From an uncultured Pelagibacteraceae bacterium (lineage in GTDB: Bacteria; Pseudomonadota; Alphaproteobacteria; Pelagibacterales; Pelagibacteraceae): a DNA stretch of 64,000 bases. Shown piece by piece: positions 55,243 to 64,000 of this stretch; positions within the stretch are counted from its first letter, which is position 1, and each line of letters starts with the position of its first letter. The DNA lies in NCBI GenBank assembly GCA_902555275.1, contig CACDRY010000005.1, positions 33,443 through 97,442 on the forward strand, in the 5' to 3' direction. The position numbers and the translations under genes were made by a program. A model generated the notes under the pieces. It was given only the letters and a program-made list of their open reading frames with translations, searched no databases and was not told the origin of the DNA.

Positions 55243-55611
55243 ATGCTTGCGGAATTTTTAAAAGATTATCTACCAATACTATTATTTTTGATAATAGCTT
55301 TAGGTTTAAGTCTTGCTTTTGTTGCAATTAATTACATTGCTGCTCCAAGCAGACCTGACCCTGAAAAGTTGTCAGCTTATGAGTGTGGTTTTGAACCTTT
55401 TAATGACTCTAGAATGGAATTTGATGTTAGGTTTTATTTAGTTGCCATATTATTTATAATATTTGATCTTGAAATAGCATTTTTGTTCCCATGGGCAATT
55501 TCACTTGGAGAAATCGGTTTATATGGTTTCTGCTCAATGATGTTATTTTTATTTATTTTAACTGTAGGATTTATTTATGAGTGGAAAAAAGGAGCCTTAG
55601 ATTGGGAATAG
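55243..55611 (+). CDS. nuoA: NADH-quinone oxidoreductase subunit A
   Basis: The 122-residue membrane protein starts at ATG 55243 after an AGGA site. A TTG at 55225 is an unlikely extension. Three membrane segments are visible, with the family motif [21 protein letters not shown] split by the conserved cysteine. It opens the complex I operon, nuoA-K in standard order. Confidence 0.96.
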   Translation: MLAEFLKDYLPILLFLIIALGLSLAFVAINYIAAPSRPDPEKLSAYECGFEPFNDSRMEFDVRFYLVAILFIIFDLEIAFLFPWAISLGEIGLYGFCSMMLFLFILTVGFIYEWKKGALDWE

Positions 55612-55612
55612 A

Positions 55613-56134
55613 ATGAATTTAGAAGATAGAAAAAAAAATATACCTGAGGAGTTTAAACAGTTAGCTCAAGATTTTAGTGACAACGGTTTTATAACAACAT
55701 CTTTAGATAACCTTGTTAATTGGGCAAGAACAGGTTCATTGCATTGGATGACGTTTGGACTAGCTTGTTGTGCTGTTGAAATGATGCAAACATCTATGCC
55801 AAGATATGATCTTGAAAGATTTGGCGCAGCACCAAGAGCATCACCACGCCAATCTGATGTTATGATAGTAGCAGGTACGCTAACAAATAAAATGGCTCCC
55901 GCATTAAGAAAAGTTTACGACCAAATGCCTGAACCAAGATATGTAATATCTATGGGAAGTTGTGCAAATGGTGGAGGTTATTATCATTATTCTTACTCAG
56001 TAGTTAGAGGATGTGATCGAGTGGTACCTGTTGACGTATATGTTCCTGGATGCCCTCCTTCAGCTGAAGCATTACTTTATGGGATTTTACAATTACAGAA
56101 AAAAATCAGAAATAAGGGTTCTCTAGAAAGATAA
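55613..56134 (+). CDS. nuoB: NADH-quinone oxidoreductase subunit B
   Basis: The 173-residue protein carries the N2 [4Fe-4S] cluster cysteines in [28 protein letters not shown] and [12 protein letters not shown]2 is the last cluster before quinone. It is one base after nuoA and two before nuoC. Confidence 0.98.
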   Translation: MNLEDRKKNIPEEFKQLAQDFSDNGFITTSLDNLVNWARTGSLHWMTFGLACCAVEMMQTSMPRYDLERFGAAPRASPRQSDVMIVAGTLTNKMAPALRKVYDQMPEPRYVISMGSCANGGGYYHYSYSVVRGCDRVVPVDVYVPGCPPSAEALLYGILQLQKKIRNKGSLER

Positions 56135-56136
56135 TA

Positions 56137-56727
56137 ATGAAAAATCTTGAGGACTTGGAAAAGTTTATAAACTCCGAATTAGCATCTAAAATAAATAATT
56201 CATTTATAAAGCATGATAATATTTATTTAAGCATTGATCATAATGAATTAATTGAAGTTATAACATTTCTTAAAACTAATAACGAAACTAAATTTAGACA
56301 GTTAGTTGAAATTACGGCTGTAGATTACCCAGAAAATGAAAATAGATTTAAGATGGTCTATTTACTATTAAGTCATGAGTATAATCAAAGAATTATTATT
56401 GATTATTCAATCAAAGAAAATGAAGTAATTTCATCAATAACCTCAATATTTCCTGCCGCAAATTGGATGGAAAGAGAAGTTTTTGACATGTATGGTTTAA
56501 ATTTTAAAAATCATCCTGATTTAAGAAGAATTTTAACGGACTATGGTTTTCAAGGACATCCTTTAAGAAAAGATTTTCCTCTTACTGGACATAACGAGGT
56601 TCGTTTTAGCGAAGAACAAAAAAAAGTGATCTATGAACCTGTAAAATTAGAGCAAAATTACAGAAATTTTGATTATGAGAGTCCTTGGGAAGGAACTAAA
56701 TATATTAAAGAAATTAAAAAAAGCTAA
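56137..56727 (+). CDS. nuoC: NADH-quinone oxidoreductase subunit C
   Basis: The 196-residue protein has the 30-kDa subunit signature near residue 105 ([20 protein letters not shown]) and RKDFPLTGH. It is separate from nuoD, unlike the fused NuoCD of enterobacteria. It overlaps nuoD by one base. Confidence 0.97.
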   Translation: MKNLEDLEKFINSELASKINNSFIKHDNIYLSIDHNELIEVITFLKTNNETKFRQLVEITAVDYPENENRFKMVYLLLSHEYNQRIIIDYSIKENEVISSITSIFPAANWMEREVFDMYGLNFKNHPDLRRILTDYGFQGHPLRKDFPLTGHNEVRFSEEQKKVIYEPVKLEQNYRNFDYESPWEGTKYIKEIKKS

Positions 56728-57902
56728 TGGCAAAAGAAAAAAAAACACTAAATTTAAATTTTGGACCACAGCATCCTGCTGCACATGGAGTGTTAAGATT
56801 AATACTTCAACTAGATGGAGAGGTTGTTGAGAAAGCAGATCCTCACATAGGGCTACTGCACCGAGGTACTGAAAAGTTAATAGAAAACAAAACTTATATC
56901 CAAGCAGTTCCTTATTTTGATCGTCTTGATTATGTAGCACCAATGAATCAGGAACATGCATTTGCTTTAGCTATAGAAAAAATTCTTAAAATCGAAGTTC
57001 CTTCTAGAGCAAAATATATTCGAGTAATTTTCTGTGAAATAGGACGCATATTAAGCCACATATTAAACGTTACTACCCAAGCAATGGATGTCGGGGCGCT
57101 GACACCAACTTTATGGGGATTTGAGGAACGAGAAAAATTAATGGGATTTTATGAGAGAGTGTCTGGATCAAGGTTGCATGCTAATTATTTTAGAGCAGGT
57201 GGAGTACATAAAGATCTCCCTACTGGACTTGATAGTGATATAAGTGAATTTTGCGAAAAATTCCCAAAAATTATTGATGATTTAGAAACTTTACTTACCG
57301 ATAACAGAATATTTAAACAGAGAAATGTAGATATAGGAATTGTAACTAAACAAGATGCATTGGATTATTCTTTTTCAGGAGTTATGTTAAGAGGTTCTGG
57401 TGTAGCTTGGGATTTAAGAAGAAGTCAACCTTATGATTGTTATGACGATTTAGAATTTAAAATTCCTATTGGAAAAAATGGAGATTGTTATGATAGATAT
57501 CTTTGCAGAATTGAAGAAATGAGAGAAAGCGTAAAAATTATTAAACAGTGTTTAAAAAATATCCCAAAAGGACCAATTAAAACAGAGGATGGAAAGATTT
57601 CTCCTCCACAAAAAAAAGAGCTTAAACAGTCTATGGAGGCTTTAATCCATCATTTTAAGTTATTTACAGAAGGCTACAGGGTTAAAAAAGATGAAATATA
57701 TACAGCAGTTGAGGCACCAAAAGGAGAATTTGGTGTCTATCTAATTTCAGATGGCTCAAGCAAACCATATAAATGTAAGATCAGAGCTCCTGGATTTGCC
57801 CATCTTCAAGCTATGGATTATCTAATAAAAGGGCACATGCTTGCTGATGTACCTGCAGTCTTAGGTTCAATGGATATTGTTTTTGGAGAGGTAGATAGAT
57901 GA
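56727..57902 (+). CDS. nuoD: NADH-quinone oxidoreductase subunit D
   Basis: The 391-residue 49-kDa subunit has the family features [17 protein letters not shown] and [14 protein letters not shown] near the N-terminus. The C-terminal end is [11 protein letters not shown]. It lines the quinone-binding site with NuoB. The stop overlaps nuoE. Confidence 0.98.
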   Translation: MAKEKKTLNLNFGPQHPAAHGVLRLILQLDGEVVEKADPHIGLLHRGTEKLIENKTYIQAVPYFDRLDYVAPMNQEHAFALAIEKILKIEVPSRAKYIRVIFCEIGRILSHILNVTTQAMDVGALTPTLWGFEEREKLMGFYERVSGSRLHANYFRAGGVHKDLPTGLDSDISEFCEKFPKIIDDLETLLTDNRIFKQRNVDIGIVTKQDALDYSFSGVMLRGSGVAWDLRRSQPYDCYDDLEFKIPIGKNGDCYDRYLCRIEEMRESVKIIKQCLKNIPKGPIKTEDGKISPPQKKELKQSMEALIHHFKLFTEGYRVKKDEIYTAVEAPKGEFGVYLISDGSSKPYKCKIRAPGFAHLQAMDYLIKGHMLADVPAVLGSMDIVFGEVDR

Positions 57903-58507
57903 GCGTAAAAAAAATCCACAAAGAACAGCCCGAAACATTTAAATTCAGTGTTAAAAGCATGGAGGCTGCAAATAAAATTGTTTCTAATTATCCAAATGGA
58001 AAACAACAGAGTGCAGTAATGGCTTTATTATATATAGCTCAAAGGCAAAATGACAATTGGATACCGTTACAAGCAATGAAATACATAGCTAAATTTTTAG
58101 ACATGCCATATATAAAAGTATATGAAGTAGCAACTTTTTATTCAATGTATAATTTATCTCCAGTTGGTAAATATTTTTTTCAAATTTGTACTACAACACC
58201 TTGCATGCTTAGAGGCGCATATAATTTGGTAAAAGTTTGTAAAAACAAAATATCTGAAAAAGAAAATGTATTATCTAACGATGGAAAAATTTCTTGGATG
58301 GAAGTTGAATGTTTAGGTGCATGTGTTAACGCTCCAATGATGCAAGTAAATGATGATTATTATGAAGATTTGAATGATAAAAAACTTGAAGAAATAATTG
58401 AGACAATATACCAAAATAAAATTCCAAAGCCAGGATCTTATTCTGGAAGAATAAATGCAGAACCAGTTAATAATCGAAAAACTTTATTAGGTAACAAAAA
58501 TGCTTAA
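57899..58507 (+). CDS. nuoE: NADH-quinone oxidoreductase subunit E
   Basis: The 202-residue protein binds the N1a [2Fe-2S] cluster through cysteines in ICTTTPCML and [11 protein letters not shown]. It overlaps nuoD by four bases and nuoF by eight. It is part of the NADH dehydrogenase module with NuoF and NuoG. A short C-terminal extension past the core ([12 protein letters not shown]) is common in alphaproteobacteria. Confidence 0.97.
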   Translation: MSVKKIHKEQPETFKFSVKSMEAANKIVSNYPNGKQQSAVMALLYIAQRQNDNWIPLQAMKYIAKFLDMPYIKVYEVATFYSMYNLSPVGKYFFQICTTTPCMLRGAYNLVKVCKNKISEKENVLSNDGKISWMEVECLGACVNAPMMQVNDDYYEDLNDKKLEEIIETIYQNKIPKPGSYSGRINAEPVNNRKTLLGNKNA

Positions 58508-59831
58508 AGACGAAGATAGAATATTTCAAAATTTATACAATGATAGTGGAGCTGATATCGAATCTGCTAAATTAAGAAATGATTGGAATGGAACAAAAGA
58601 AATATTAGAGAAAGGAAGAGAGTGGATAATCAATGAAGTTAAGTCCTCTGAACTTAGAGGACGTGGTGGAGCTGGTTTCCCAACTGGTCTAAAATGGTCA
58701 TTTGCACCTAAAGAGGTGGGGTCTAGACCACATTACTTAGTTATCAATGCTGATGAATCAGAACCTGGAACATGCAAAGATAGAGATATATTAAGATTTG
58801 AACCTCACAAATTAATAGAAGGATGCTTAATTGCTTCTTATGCAGTTAATGCACATAAATGTTATATTTATATAAGAGGTGAATATTTTAATGAAGGGCA
58901 AAAACTTCAAACTGCAATCGATGAGGCTTATAAAGATAATTTAATTGGTAAAAATGCCTTAAATTCAGGATGGGATTTAGATATTTATATTCATTATGGT
59001 GCTGGTGCTTACATTTGCGGTGAAGAAACGGCACTATTAGAGAGTTTGGAAGGTAAAAAAGGGCAACCAAGACTAAAGCCACCATTTCCTGCATTAATTG
59101 GATTATATGGATGTCCTACTATAATTAATAATGTTGAGACTGTTGCAGCTGTTCCTACAATTCTAAAAAGAGGTGCAAAATGGTTTAGTTCACTTGGAAG
59201 ACCTAAAAATACAGGAACAAAAATTTATTGTATTTCTGGAAATGTCAATAATCCATGTAACGTTGAAGAAGAAATGGGAATTCCACTCAAAGAATTAATT
59301 GAAACTCATGCTGGTGGTGTAATTGGTGGATGGGATAATCTCAAAGCAGTAATACCAGGAGGTTCTTCAATGCCAATGTTACCTAAAGAAATTTGTGACA
59401 ACATGAAAATGGATTTTGATGCATGTGTTGAGAATAAAACAGGATTAGGAACAGCTGGTATTGTTGTAATCAATAATGACCAAGACATTATTAAATGTAT
59501 GGCAAGAATAGCTAGATTTTATAAACATGAAAGTTGTGGTCAGTGTACACCTTGTAGGGAAGGATCTGGATGGATGTGGAGAATGTTGGAGAGAATGGCA
59601 GCAGGTGAGGCAACCCCAGATGAAGTAGATATGCTTTTTGATGTAACAAAACAAATTGAAGGACATACAATTTGTGCTTTTGGTGAAGGCTCATCCTGGC
59701 CTGTTCAAGGATTAATTAGACATTTTAAAGATGAAATACTTGAAAGAAATAAATTTGATCCTGTTGTGAAAAAACAAAAAGATATTCCATACTTAGTAGA
59801 TCAACATTTATTAGAAAAGGAAAATGCCTAA
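58500..59831 (+). CDS. nuoF: NADH-quinone oxidoreductase subunit F
   Basis: The 443-residue protein holds FMN and the NADH site ([35 protein letters not shown]). The N3 [4Fe-4S] cluster cysteines lie in [12 protein letters not shown] and HTICAFGEG. It is the entry point of electrons into complex I. It overlaps both neighbours by eight bases. Confidence 0.98.
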   Translation: MLKDEDRIFQNLYNDSGADIESAKLRNDWNGTKEILEKGREWIINEVKSSELRGRGGAGFPTGLKWSFAPKEVGSRPHYLVINADESEPGTCKDRDILRFEPHKLIEGCLIASYAVNAHKCYIYIRGEYFNEGQKLQTAIDEAYKDNLIGKNALNSGWDLDIYIHYGAGAYICGEETALLESLEGKKGQPRLKPPFPALIGLYGCPTIINNVETVAAVPTILKRGAKWFSSLGRPKNTGTKIYCISGNVNNPCNVEEEMGIPLKELIETHAGGVIGGWDNLKAVIPGGSSMPMLPKEICDNMKMDFDACVENKTGLGTAGIVVINNDQDIIKCMARIARFYKHESCGQCTPCREGSGWMWRMLERMAAGEATPDEVDMLFDVTKQIEGHTICAFGEGSSWPVQGLIRHFKDEILERNKFDPVVKKQKDIPYLVDQHLLEKENA

Positions 59832-61851
59832 ATTAAAAGTTAATGATATTGATATTGAAGTTGAAGATGGTCTAACTGTACTACAAGCTTGTGAACAAGC
59901 TGGAGCTGAAATACCAAGATTTTGTTATCATGAAAAACTTTCCATAGCTGGGAATTGTCGTATGTGTTTGGTTGAAATGGAAAAATCGCCAAAGCCTATA
60001 GCTTCATGTGCAATGCCTGCAGCTGAAGGTATGGTCATTAAAACAAATACAGAAAAAGTCGAAAAAGCAAGAAAAGGTGTGATGGAATTTTTGCTAGCGA
60101 ACCATCCTTTAGATTGTCCAGTTTGTGATCAAGGTGGTGAGTGTGATTTACAGGATCAATCTATGTTTTATGGGATTGATAAATCACGATTTAAAGAGAA
60201 TAAAAGATATGTACCTGAAAAATACATGGGTCCATTGATAAAAACCCAAATGACTAGATGTATTCATTGTACTAGATGTATAAGATTTGCCACTGAAGTA
60301 GCCGGAGTGCCAGAATTAGGTGCAATTGGACGTGGAGAAAATATGGAAATTACTACATATTTAGAGAAGTCCATGGAATCTGAAATGTCAGCAAACGTAA
60401 TAGATTTATGTCCAGTTGGTGCATTAACTTCCAAACCTTATGTGTTCGAAGCAAGACCTTGGGAGCTAAAAAAAACAGAAACCATCGATGTAATGGATGC
60501 TGTTGGGTCAAATATTAGAGTTGATACTTACGATTGGGAAGTAAAAAGGGTTTTACCAAGAATTAATGAGGAAATTAATGAAGAGTGGATTTCTGATAAA
60601 ACAAGATATGCATGTGATGGATTAAAAAATCAACGATTAGACACTCCATTTATTAAAAATAATGGAAATTTTGAAGAACTAAGTTGGCAAGATGCATACA
60701 AAAAAATAAAAGAAAAAATTTTAAAAACATCGCCAGACAAAATTGTTGGTCTCACTGGTGATATGACAAACATGGAAACTATGTTTGCTGTTAAAAACTT
60801 ATTTCAAAAAACTTTAAATTCTAGTTACTTAGATTCTAGAGTTAACCATACTTACATAAATTTTGAAAATAGAAATAATTACCTATTTAATTCTAGTATA
60901 GAAGGGATTGAAGAAAGTGATCTTATATTATTAATAGGCACAAACCCCAGATTTGAGGCAACTATATTAAATTCAAGAATAAGAAAAACTTATCTAAAAA
61001 ATAAAACTGATATATTTTCTTTAGAGGATGTGGGTGATTTAACTTATCCTTATAAAGTTTTAGAAAATAATTCAAAAGTAATAAATAAACTAATTAACAA
61101 TGAACACGATCTTTCAAACAAAATTGCCAGTGCGGAAAAACCTATTATCATCTTAGGTCAATCAGTATTAAACAGTAACAATGGTGCATATATATTTGAG
61201 GAATTAAAAAAGTATTTAACTAATATTAACAAAATCAATGATAACTGGAATTCATTAAATATTTTATCAACTGATGCATCAGCTGTTGGTTCTTATGATT
61301 TAGGCATTTTTTCCTCAAATGATGGAAGTAATAAATCTCTTAAAAAAATTGAGGATGGTGACGTAGAAGTTATTTTTCTATTAGGTCAAGATAACCTCAA
61401 AATTAAAAAAAGTAATGAATTTATAATTTATATTGGAAGTCATGGTGATAATGGTGCAGATATGGCTGATCTTATATTGCCTGGTGCTGCATATACTGAA
61501 CAAGACGGTTATTTCACTAACTTAGAGGGAAAGCTTCAAAAAGCATATAAAGCTTCATATCCACCAGGAGAAGCGAAAGAAGATTGGCAAATTATTAATG
61601 AATTATCTTCTACTATACTTGGAAATTCTTTATTTAAAAATAAAGATGAACTACTAAAATCTATGAAAAACCATTTAAATAATCAAAATATTAAAAATTT
61701 TAAAGTTCCTAATTATAATTTGAATGATGAAAAAATATTAGTTGATGATATTGATTATTACTATTCTAATACAATTGCCCGTGCATCCAAAACAATGTCA
61801 GAGTGTAGATACGCAAGAGCTAATTTAAAAAAAACTGGAACTGAGGGCTAA
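59824..61851 (+). CDS. nuoG: NADH-quinone oxidoreductase subunit G
   Basis: The 675-residue protein has a [2Fe-2S] domain (C34, C45, C48, C62) and a His/Cys [4Fe-4S] motif in [20 protein letters not shown] further [4Fe-4S] set lies in [13 protein letters not shown] and [10 protein letters not shown], and a molybdopterin-oxidoreductase-like C-terminal part follows. The C-terminal half is divergent but in frame. It overlaps nuoF and nuoH. Confidence 0.97.
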   Translation: MPKLKVNDIDIEVEDGLTVLQACEQAGAEIPRFCYHEKLSIAGNCRMCLVEMEKSPKPIASCAMPAAEGMVIKTNTEKVEKARKGVMEFLLANHPLDCPVCDQGGECDLQDQSMFYGIDKSRFKENKRYVPEKYMGPLIKTQMTRCIHCTRCIRFATEVAGVPELGAIGRGENMEITTYLEKSMESEMSANVIDLCPVGALTSKPYVFEARPWELKKTETIDVMDAVGSNIRVDTYDWEVKRVLPRINEEINEEWISDKTRYACDGLKNQRLDTPFIKNNGNFEELSWQDAYKKIKEKILKTSPDKIVGLTGDMTNMETMFAVKNLFQKTLNSSYLDSRVNHTYINFENRNNYLFNSSIEGIEESDLILLIGTNPRFEATILNSRIRKTYLKNKTDIFSLEDVGDLTYPYKVLENNSKVINKLINNEHDLSNKIASAEKPIIILGQSVLNSNNGAYIFEELKKYLTNINKINDNWNSLNILSTDASAVGSYDLGIFSSNDGSNKSLKKIEDGDVEVIFLLGQDNLKIKKSNEFIIYIGSHGDNGADMADLILPGAAYTEQDGYFTNLEGKLQKAYKASYPPGEAKEDWQIINELSSTILGNSLFKNKDELLKSMKNHLNNQNIKNFKVPNYNLNDEKILVDDIDYYYSNTIARASKTMSECRYARANLKKTGTEG

Positions 61852-62852
61852 TGGAATCTTACTTTTCAATATTATTTACTGAAGTTTATAAAATTTTATT
61901 TTTATTAGTGCCTGTTTTAGTTTCCGTAGCCATGATAGTTTGGCTTGATAGAAGAGTTTGGGCATTTGTACAAAAAAGGAGAGGACCTAATGTTGTTGGT
62001 CCATTTGGTTTATTTCAATCATTAGCTGATGCATTAAAATATATCTTTAAAGAAATAATAATACCTGCAAGCTCAAACAAGCTTGTATTTGTATTAGCTC
62101 CAGTCGTGACTATGACATTAGCATTAATATCATGGGCCGTAATACCATTTGGTGAAGATTTTGTTCTAGCTGACATTAATGTTGGTATTTTATATCTTTT
62201 TGCAGTTTCATCTTTAGGCGTATATGGAATAATTATGGGAGGATGGGCCTCCAATTCTAAATACCCTTTTTTAGGTGCAATCAGATCTGCTGCTCAAATG
62301 GTATCGTATGAAGTTTCAATAGGGGTTATAATCATTAATGTTCTATTATGTGTTGGATCTTTAAACTTAAGTGAAATCGTTATGGCACAACAAAATTTAT
62401 GGTTTGTAATTCCTTTGTTTCCTATGTTTGTAATTTTTTTTATTTCTGCACTGGCAGAAACAAATCGCCCTCCATTTGATTTACCAGAGGCAGAAGCAGA
62501 ATTAGTGGCAGGATATCAAACTGAATATTCAGGAATGATGTATGCTATGTTTTGGTTAGGAGAGTATGCAAATATTTTATTAATGTGTGCAATGGGCTCA
62601 GTTTTATTTTTGGGTGGCTGGCTATCTCCAATAGATATATTCCCATTAAATGTTATCCCAGGTCCTTTTTGGTTAATCTTTAAAATATTGTTTTTATTTA
62701 TTTTATTTGCATTAGTTAAAGCAACTGTTCCAAGATATAGATATGACCAGTTAATGAAGCTTGGTTGGAAGATTTTCCTTCCATTTTCACTGTTTTATGT
62801 TGTTTTAACTTCAAGTTTTTTACTATATTTTGATTTACTGCCAGGGAAATAA
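61851..62852 (+). CDS. nuoH: NADH-quinone oxidoreductase subunit H
   Basis: The 333-residue membrane protein has about eight segments with [20 protein letters not shown] near residue 31 and [20 protein letters not shown] near residue 201. These loops shape the quinone channel. It overlaps nuoG by one base (TAATG). Confidence 0.98.
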   Translation: MESYFSILFTEVYKILFLLVPVLVSVAMIVWLDRRVWAFVQKRRGPNVVGPFGLFQSLADALKYIFKEIIIPASSNKLVFVLAPVVTMTLALISWAVIPFGEDFVLADINVGILYLFAVSSLGVYGIIMGGWASNSKYPFLGAIRSAAQMVSYEVSIGVIIINVLLCVGSLNLSEIVMAQQNLWFVIPLFPMFVIFFISALAETNRPPFDLPEAEAELVAGYQTEYSGMMYAMFWLGEYANILLMCAMGSVLFLGGWLSPIDIFPLNVIPGPFWLIFKILFLFILFALVKATVPRYRYDQLMKLGWKIFLPFSLFYVVLTSSFLLYFDLLPGK

Positions 62853-63338
62853 ATGAAAATTTCAAGATTATTAAAAACTATATTCATGATTGATTTTGTG
62901 ACTGGTTTATTAATTGCAATAAAAGAGACTTTTAAGGCAAAAAAGACAATTAATTATCCTTTTGAAAAGGGACTTTTAGGAACAAGGTCTAGAGGTGAGC
63001 ACGCTCTCAGAAGATATCCTAATGGTGAAGAAAGATGCATAGCTTGTAAGCTTTGTGAAGCTGTATGTCCAGCACAAGCTATTACAATAGAGTCAAAGGA
63101 AAGAGATGATGGTAGTAGAAAAACTGTAAGATACGATATTGATATGCTTAAGTGTATATATTGTGGTCTTTGTGAAGAGTCATGTCCTGTTGATGCAATT
63201 GTCCAAGGTCCTAATTTTGAATTTGCAACAGAGTCTAGAGAAGAACTTTATTACACAAAAGAAAAACTCTTGGAAAATGGAGACAGGTGGGAAAACATTT
63301 TAGCTGCCAATATAAAGGCTGATAGTTCTCACAGGTAA
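62853..63338 (+). CDS. nuoI: NADH-quinone oxidoreductase subunit I
   Basis: The 161-residue ferredoxin-like subunit binds clusters N6a and N6b through two CxxCxxCxxxCP motifs: [12 protein letters not shown] near residue 62 and [12 protein letters not shown] near residue 101. It starts directly after the nuoH stop. Confidence 0.98.
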   Translation: MKISRLLKTIFMIDFVTGLLIAIKETFKAKKTINYPFEKGLLGTRSRGEHALRRYPNGEERCIACKLCEAVCPAQAITIESKERDDGSRKTVRYDIDMLKCIYCGLCEESCPVDAIVQGPNFEFATESREELYYTKEKLLENGDRWENILAANIKADSSHR

Positions 63339-63342
63339 TCTT

Positions 63343-63978
63343 ATGATTGCACACTCAGTTTTCTTCTATATTTTCTCCTTAATAGCTATTGTTTCTGCTG
63401 TGATGGTAACAGTCTCAAAAAATACAGTTCACTCTGTATTTTTTTTAATCCTAGATTTCATTAGCATATCTTGTTTGTTTATTATGATAGGTGCTGAATT
63501 TTTAGGCATGATAATGCTTATAGTTTATGTTGGAGCTGTTGCAGTTCTGTTTTTATTTGTTGTGATGATGTTAAACGTAGCTGAACAAAAAGGTCAATGG
63601 TTTAGCTCAAGGTGGGATGGTGGAACCCATATACCAATTGGCTTATTAGTTAGCTTAATTATATTTTTTGAACTAATTATTGTAATAGGAGGATGGAAAT
63701 ATAAACCCGATTTATTAAATAGCATTTCTATAAATACATCTACTGAGGTCACTAATACTAGATCTATTGGAAATGTTTTATATACGGATTATATACTTTT
63801 ATTTCAAATTTCAGGAATGATTTTGTTAGTTGCTATGATAGGAGCAATTGTTTTAACCTACAGAGAAAGGGCAGGAGTTAAAAGGCAAAGTTACGTTAAG
63901 CAAATTTCCAGAGAAAGAAATGAAGGTGTTGATTTAGTTGAGGCTGAGAGAAATAAAGGAGTTAAAATAGATGCTTAG
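63343..63978 (+). CDS. nuoJ: NADH-quinone oxidoreductase subunit J
   Basis: The 211-residue membrane protein has five segments and the conserved VYVGAVAVLFLFVVMML region near residue 64. A polar C-terminal tail follows the last segment. Its last codons overlap the nuoK start by eight bases. Confidence 0.97.
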   Translation: MIAHSVFFYIFSLIAIVSAVMVTVSKNTVHSVFFLILDFISISCLFIMIGAEFLGMIMLIVYVGAVAVLFLFVVMMLNVAEQKGQWFSSRWDGGTHIPIGLLVSLIIFFELIIVIGGWKYKPDLLNSISINTSTEVTNTRSIGNVLYTDYILLFQISGMILLVAMIGAIVLTYRERAGVKRQSYVKQISRERNEGVDLVEAERNKGVKIDA

Positions 63979-64000
63979 CATTGGTTTAGGACATTATTTA
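63971..64000 (+). CDS. nuoK: NADH-quinone oxidoreductase subunit K, start only
   Basis: ATG at 63971 opens a frame reading MLSIGLGHYL to the window end. Overlap with nuoJ and the standard operon order identify it as the beginning of nuoK. Only ten codons are visible. Confidence 0.8.
   Translation, partial: MLSIGLGHYL

Noticed and set aside
1..64000. Glycine or other riboswitches, CRISPR arrays, insertion sequences, prophage
   Set aside because: I looked for tandem glycine-aptamer-like leaders, regular repeats, transposases and integrases and saw none. A covariance-model scan could still find a weak RNA element.

Overview
The window is a dense, strongly A+T-rich stretch of alphaproteobacterial chromosome that looks like a SAR11 (Pelagibacterales, 'Candidatus Pelagibacter'-type) marine bacterium. 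This rests on recognised families and style, not on a database search. Spacers are tiny, TAATG stop/start overlaps are common, convergent genes abut or overlap, and most genes lack strong Shine-Dalgarno sites. Demethylation enzymes for methylated amines, ETF/ETF-QO, TRAP and ABC uptake systems and a full complex I operon are all present. No gene-free stretch exceeds 300 bases; the longest is about 160 (27431-27593). I saw no insertion sequence, phage gene, CRISPR array or rRNA.

Layout. (1) 1-4717: the end of an FAD/GcvT-type methylamine dehydrogenase, then etfB, etfA and ETF-QO. Together they form an electron path from N-demethylation to ubiquinone. (2) 4718-6210 (minus): hisI, a 2OG-Fe(II) oxygenase and a DUF2237 protein. 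(3) 6291-8801: folE, an AcuI/YhdH-type reductase and a LysR regulator. (4) 8841-12894: a Fur-box-controlled Fe(III) ABC importer with a small Cys-bearing ORF and a terminator hairpin between binding-protein and permease genes. (5) 12922-17088: a dimethylglycine-dehydrogenase-like fusion enzyme, a TauD-like dioxygenase and an AEC transporter. (6) 17090-19194 (minus): a D-malate/tartrate dehydrogenase-like enzyme and GMP reductase. (7) 19297-27183: a haloacetate-dehalogenase-like hydrolase, tldD/pmbA, and envelope or housekeeping genes (TPR, histidine phosphatase, aminotransferase, SOUL, cupin). (8) 27239-33245 (minus): a small ORF with an unusually strong ribosome binding site, an M24 hydrolase paired with a hydratase, an M23 peptidase, an SDR, TerC and a GMC oxidoreductase.

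(9) 33326-42178: a plus-strand block with a Baeyer-Villiger-type monooxygenase, an FKBP-rhodanese fusion, SDR, aldehyde dehydrogenase, a 3-hydroxyisobutyrate-dehydrogenase-like enzyme and a three-gene TRAP importer. It reads as uptake and stepwise oxidation of an organic compound I cannot identify. (10) 42175-48876: DMT and NCS1 transporters, a zinc alcohol dehydrogenase, a DUF3047 protein, a YbgC-like thioesterase, family 5 uracil-DNA glycosylase, another beta-hydroxyacid dehydrogenase, a DUF1289 protein and two short membrane proteins. (11) 48958-54951: tRNA-Leu(TAG), trigger factor, clpP, clpX and lon, a protein-quality-control cluster. (12) 55000-64000: tRNA-Val(TAC), tRNA-Asp(GTC) and nuoA-nuoK (nuoK cut by the window end).

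Nothing here is a clear undescribed system. The best leads are the small ORF inside the iron operon, the M24 protein lacking the usual metal ligands beside a hydratase, the FKBP fused to a cysteine-less rhodanese, the hairpins after both binding-protein genes, and the tRNA-Leu that ends nine bases before the trigger factor start codon.
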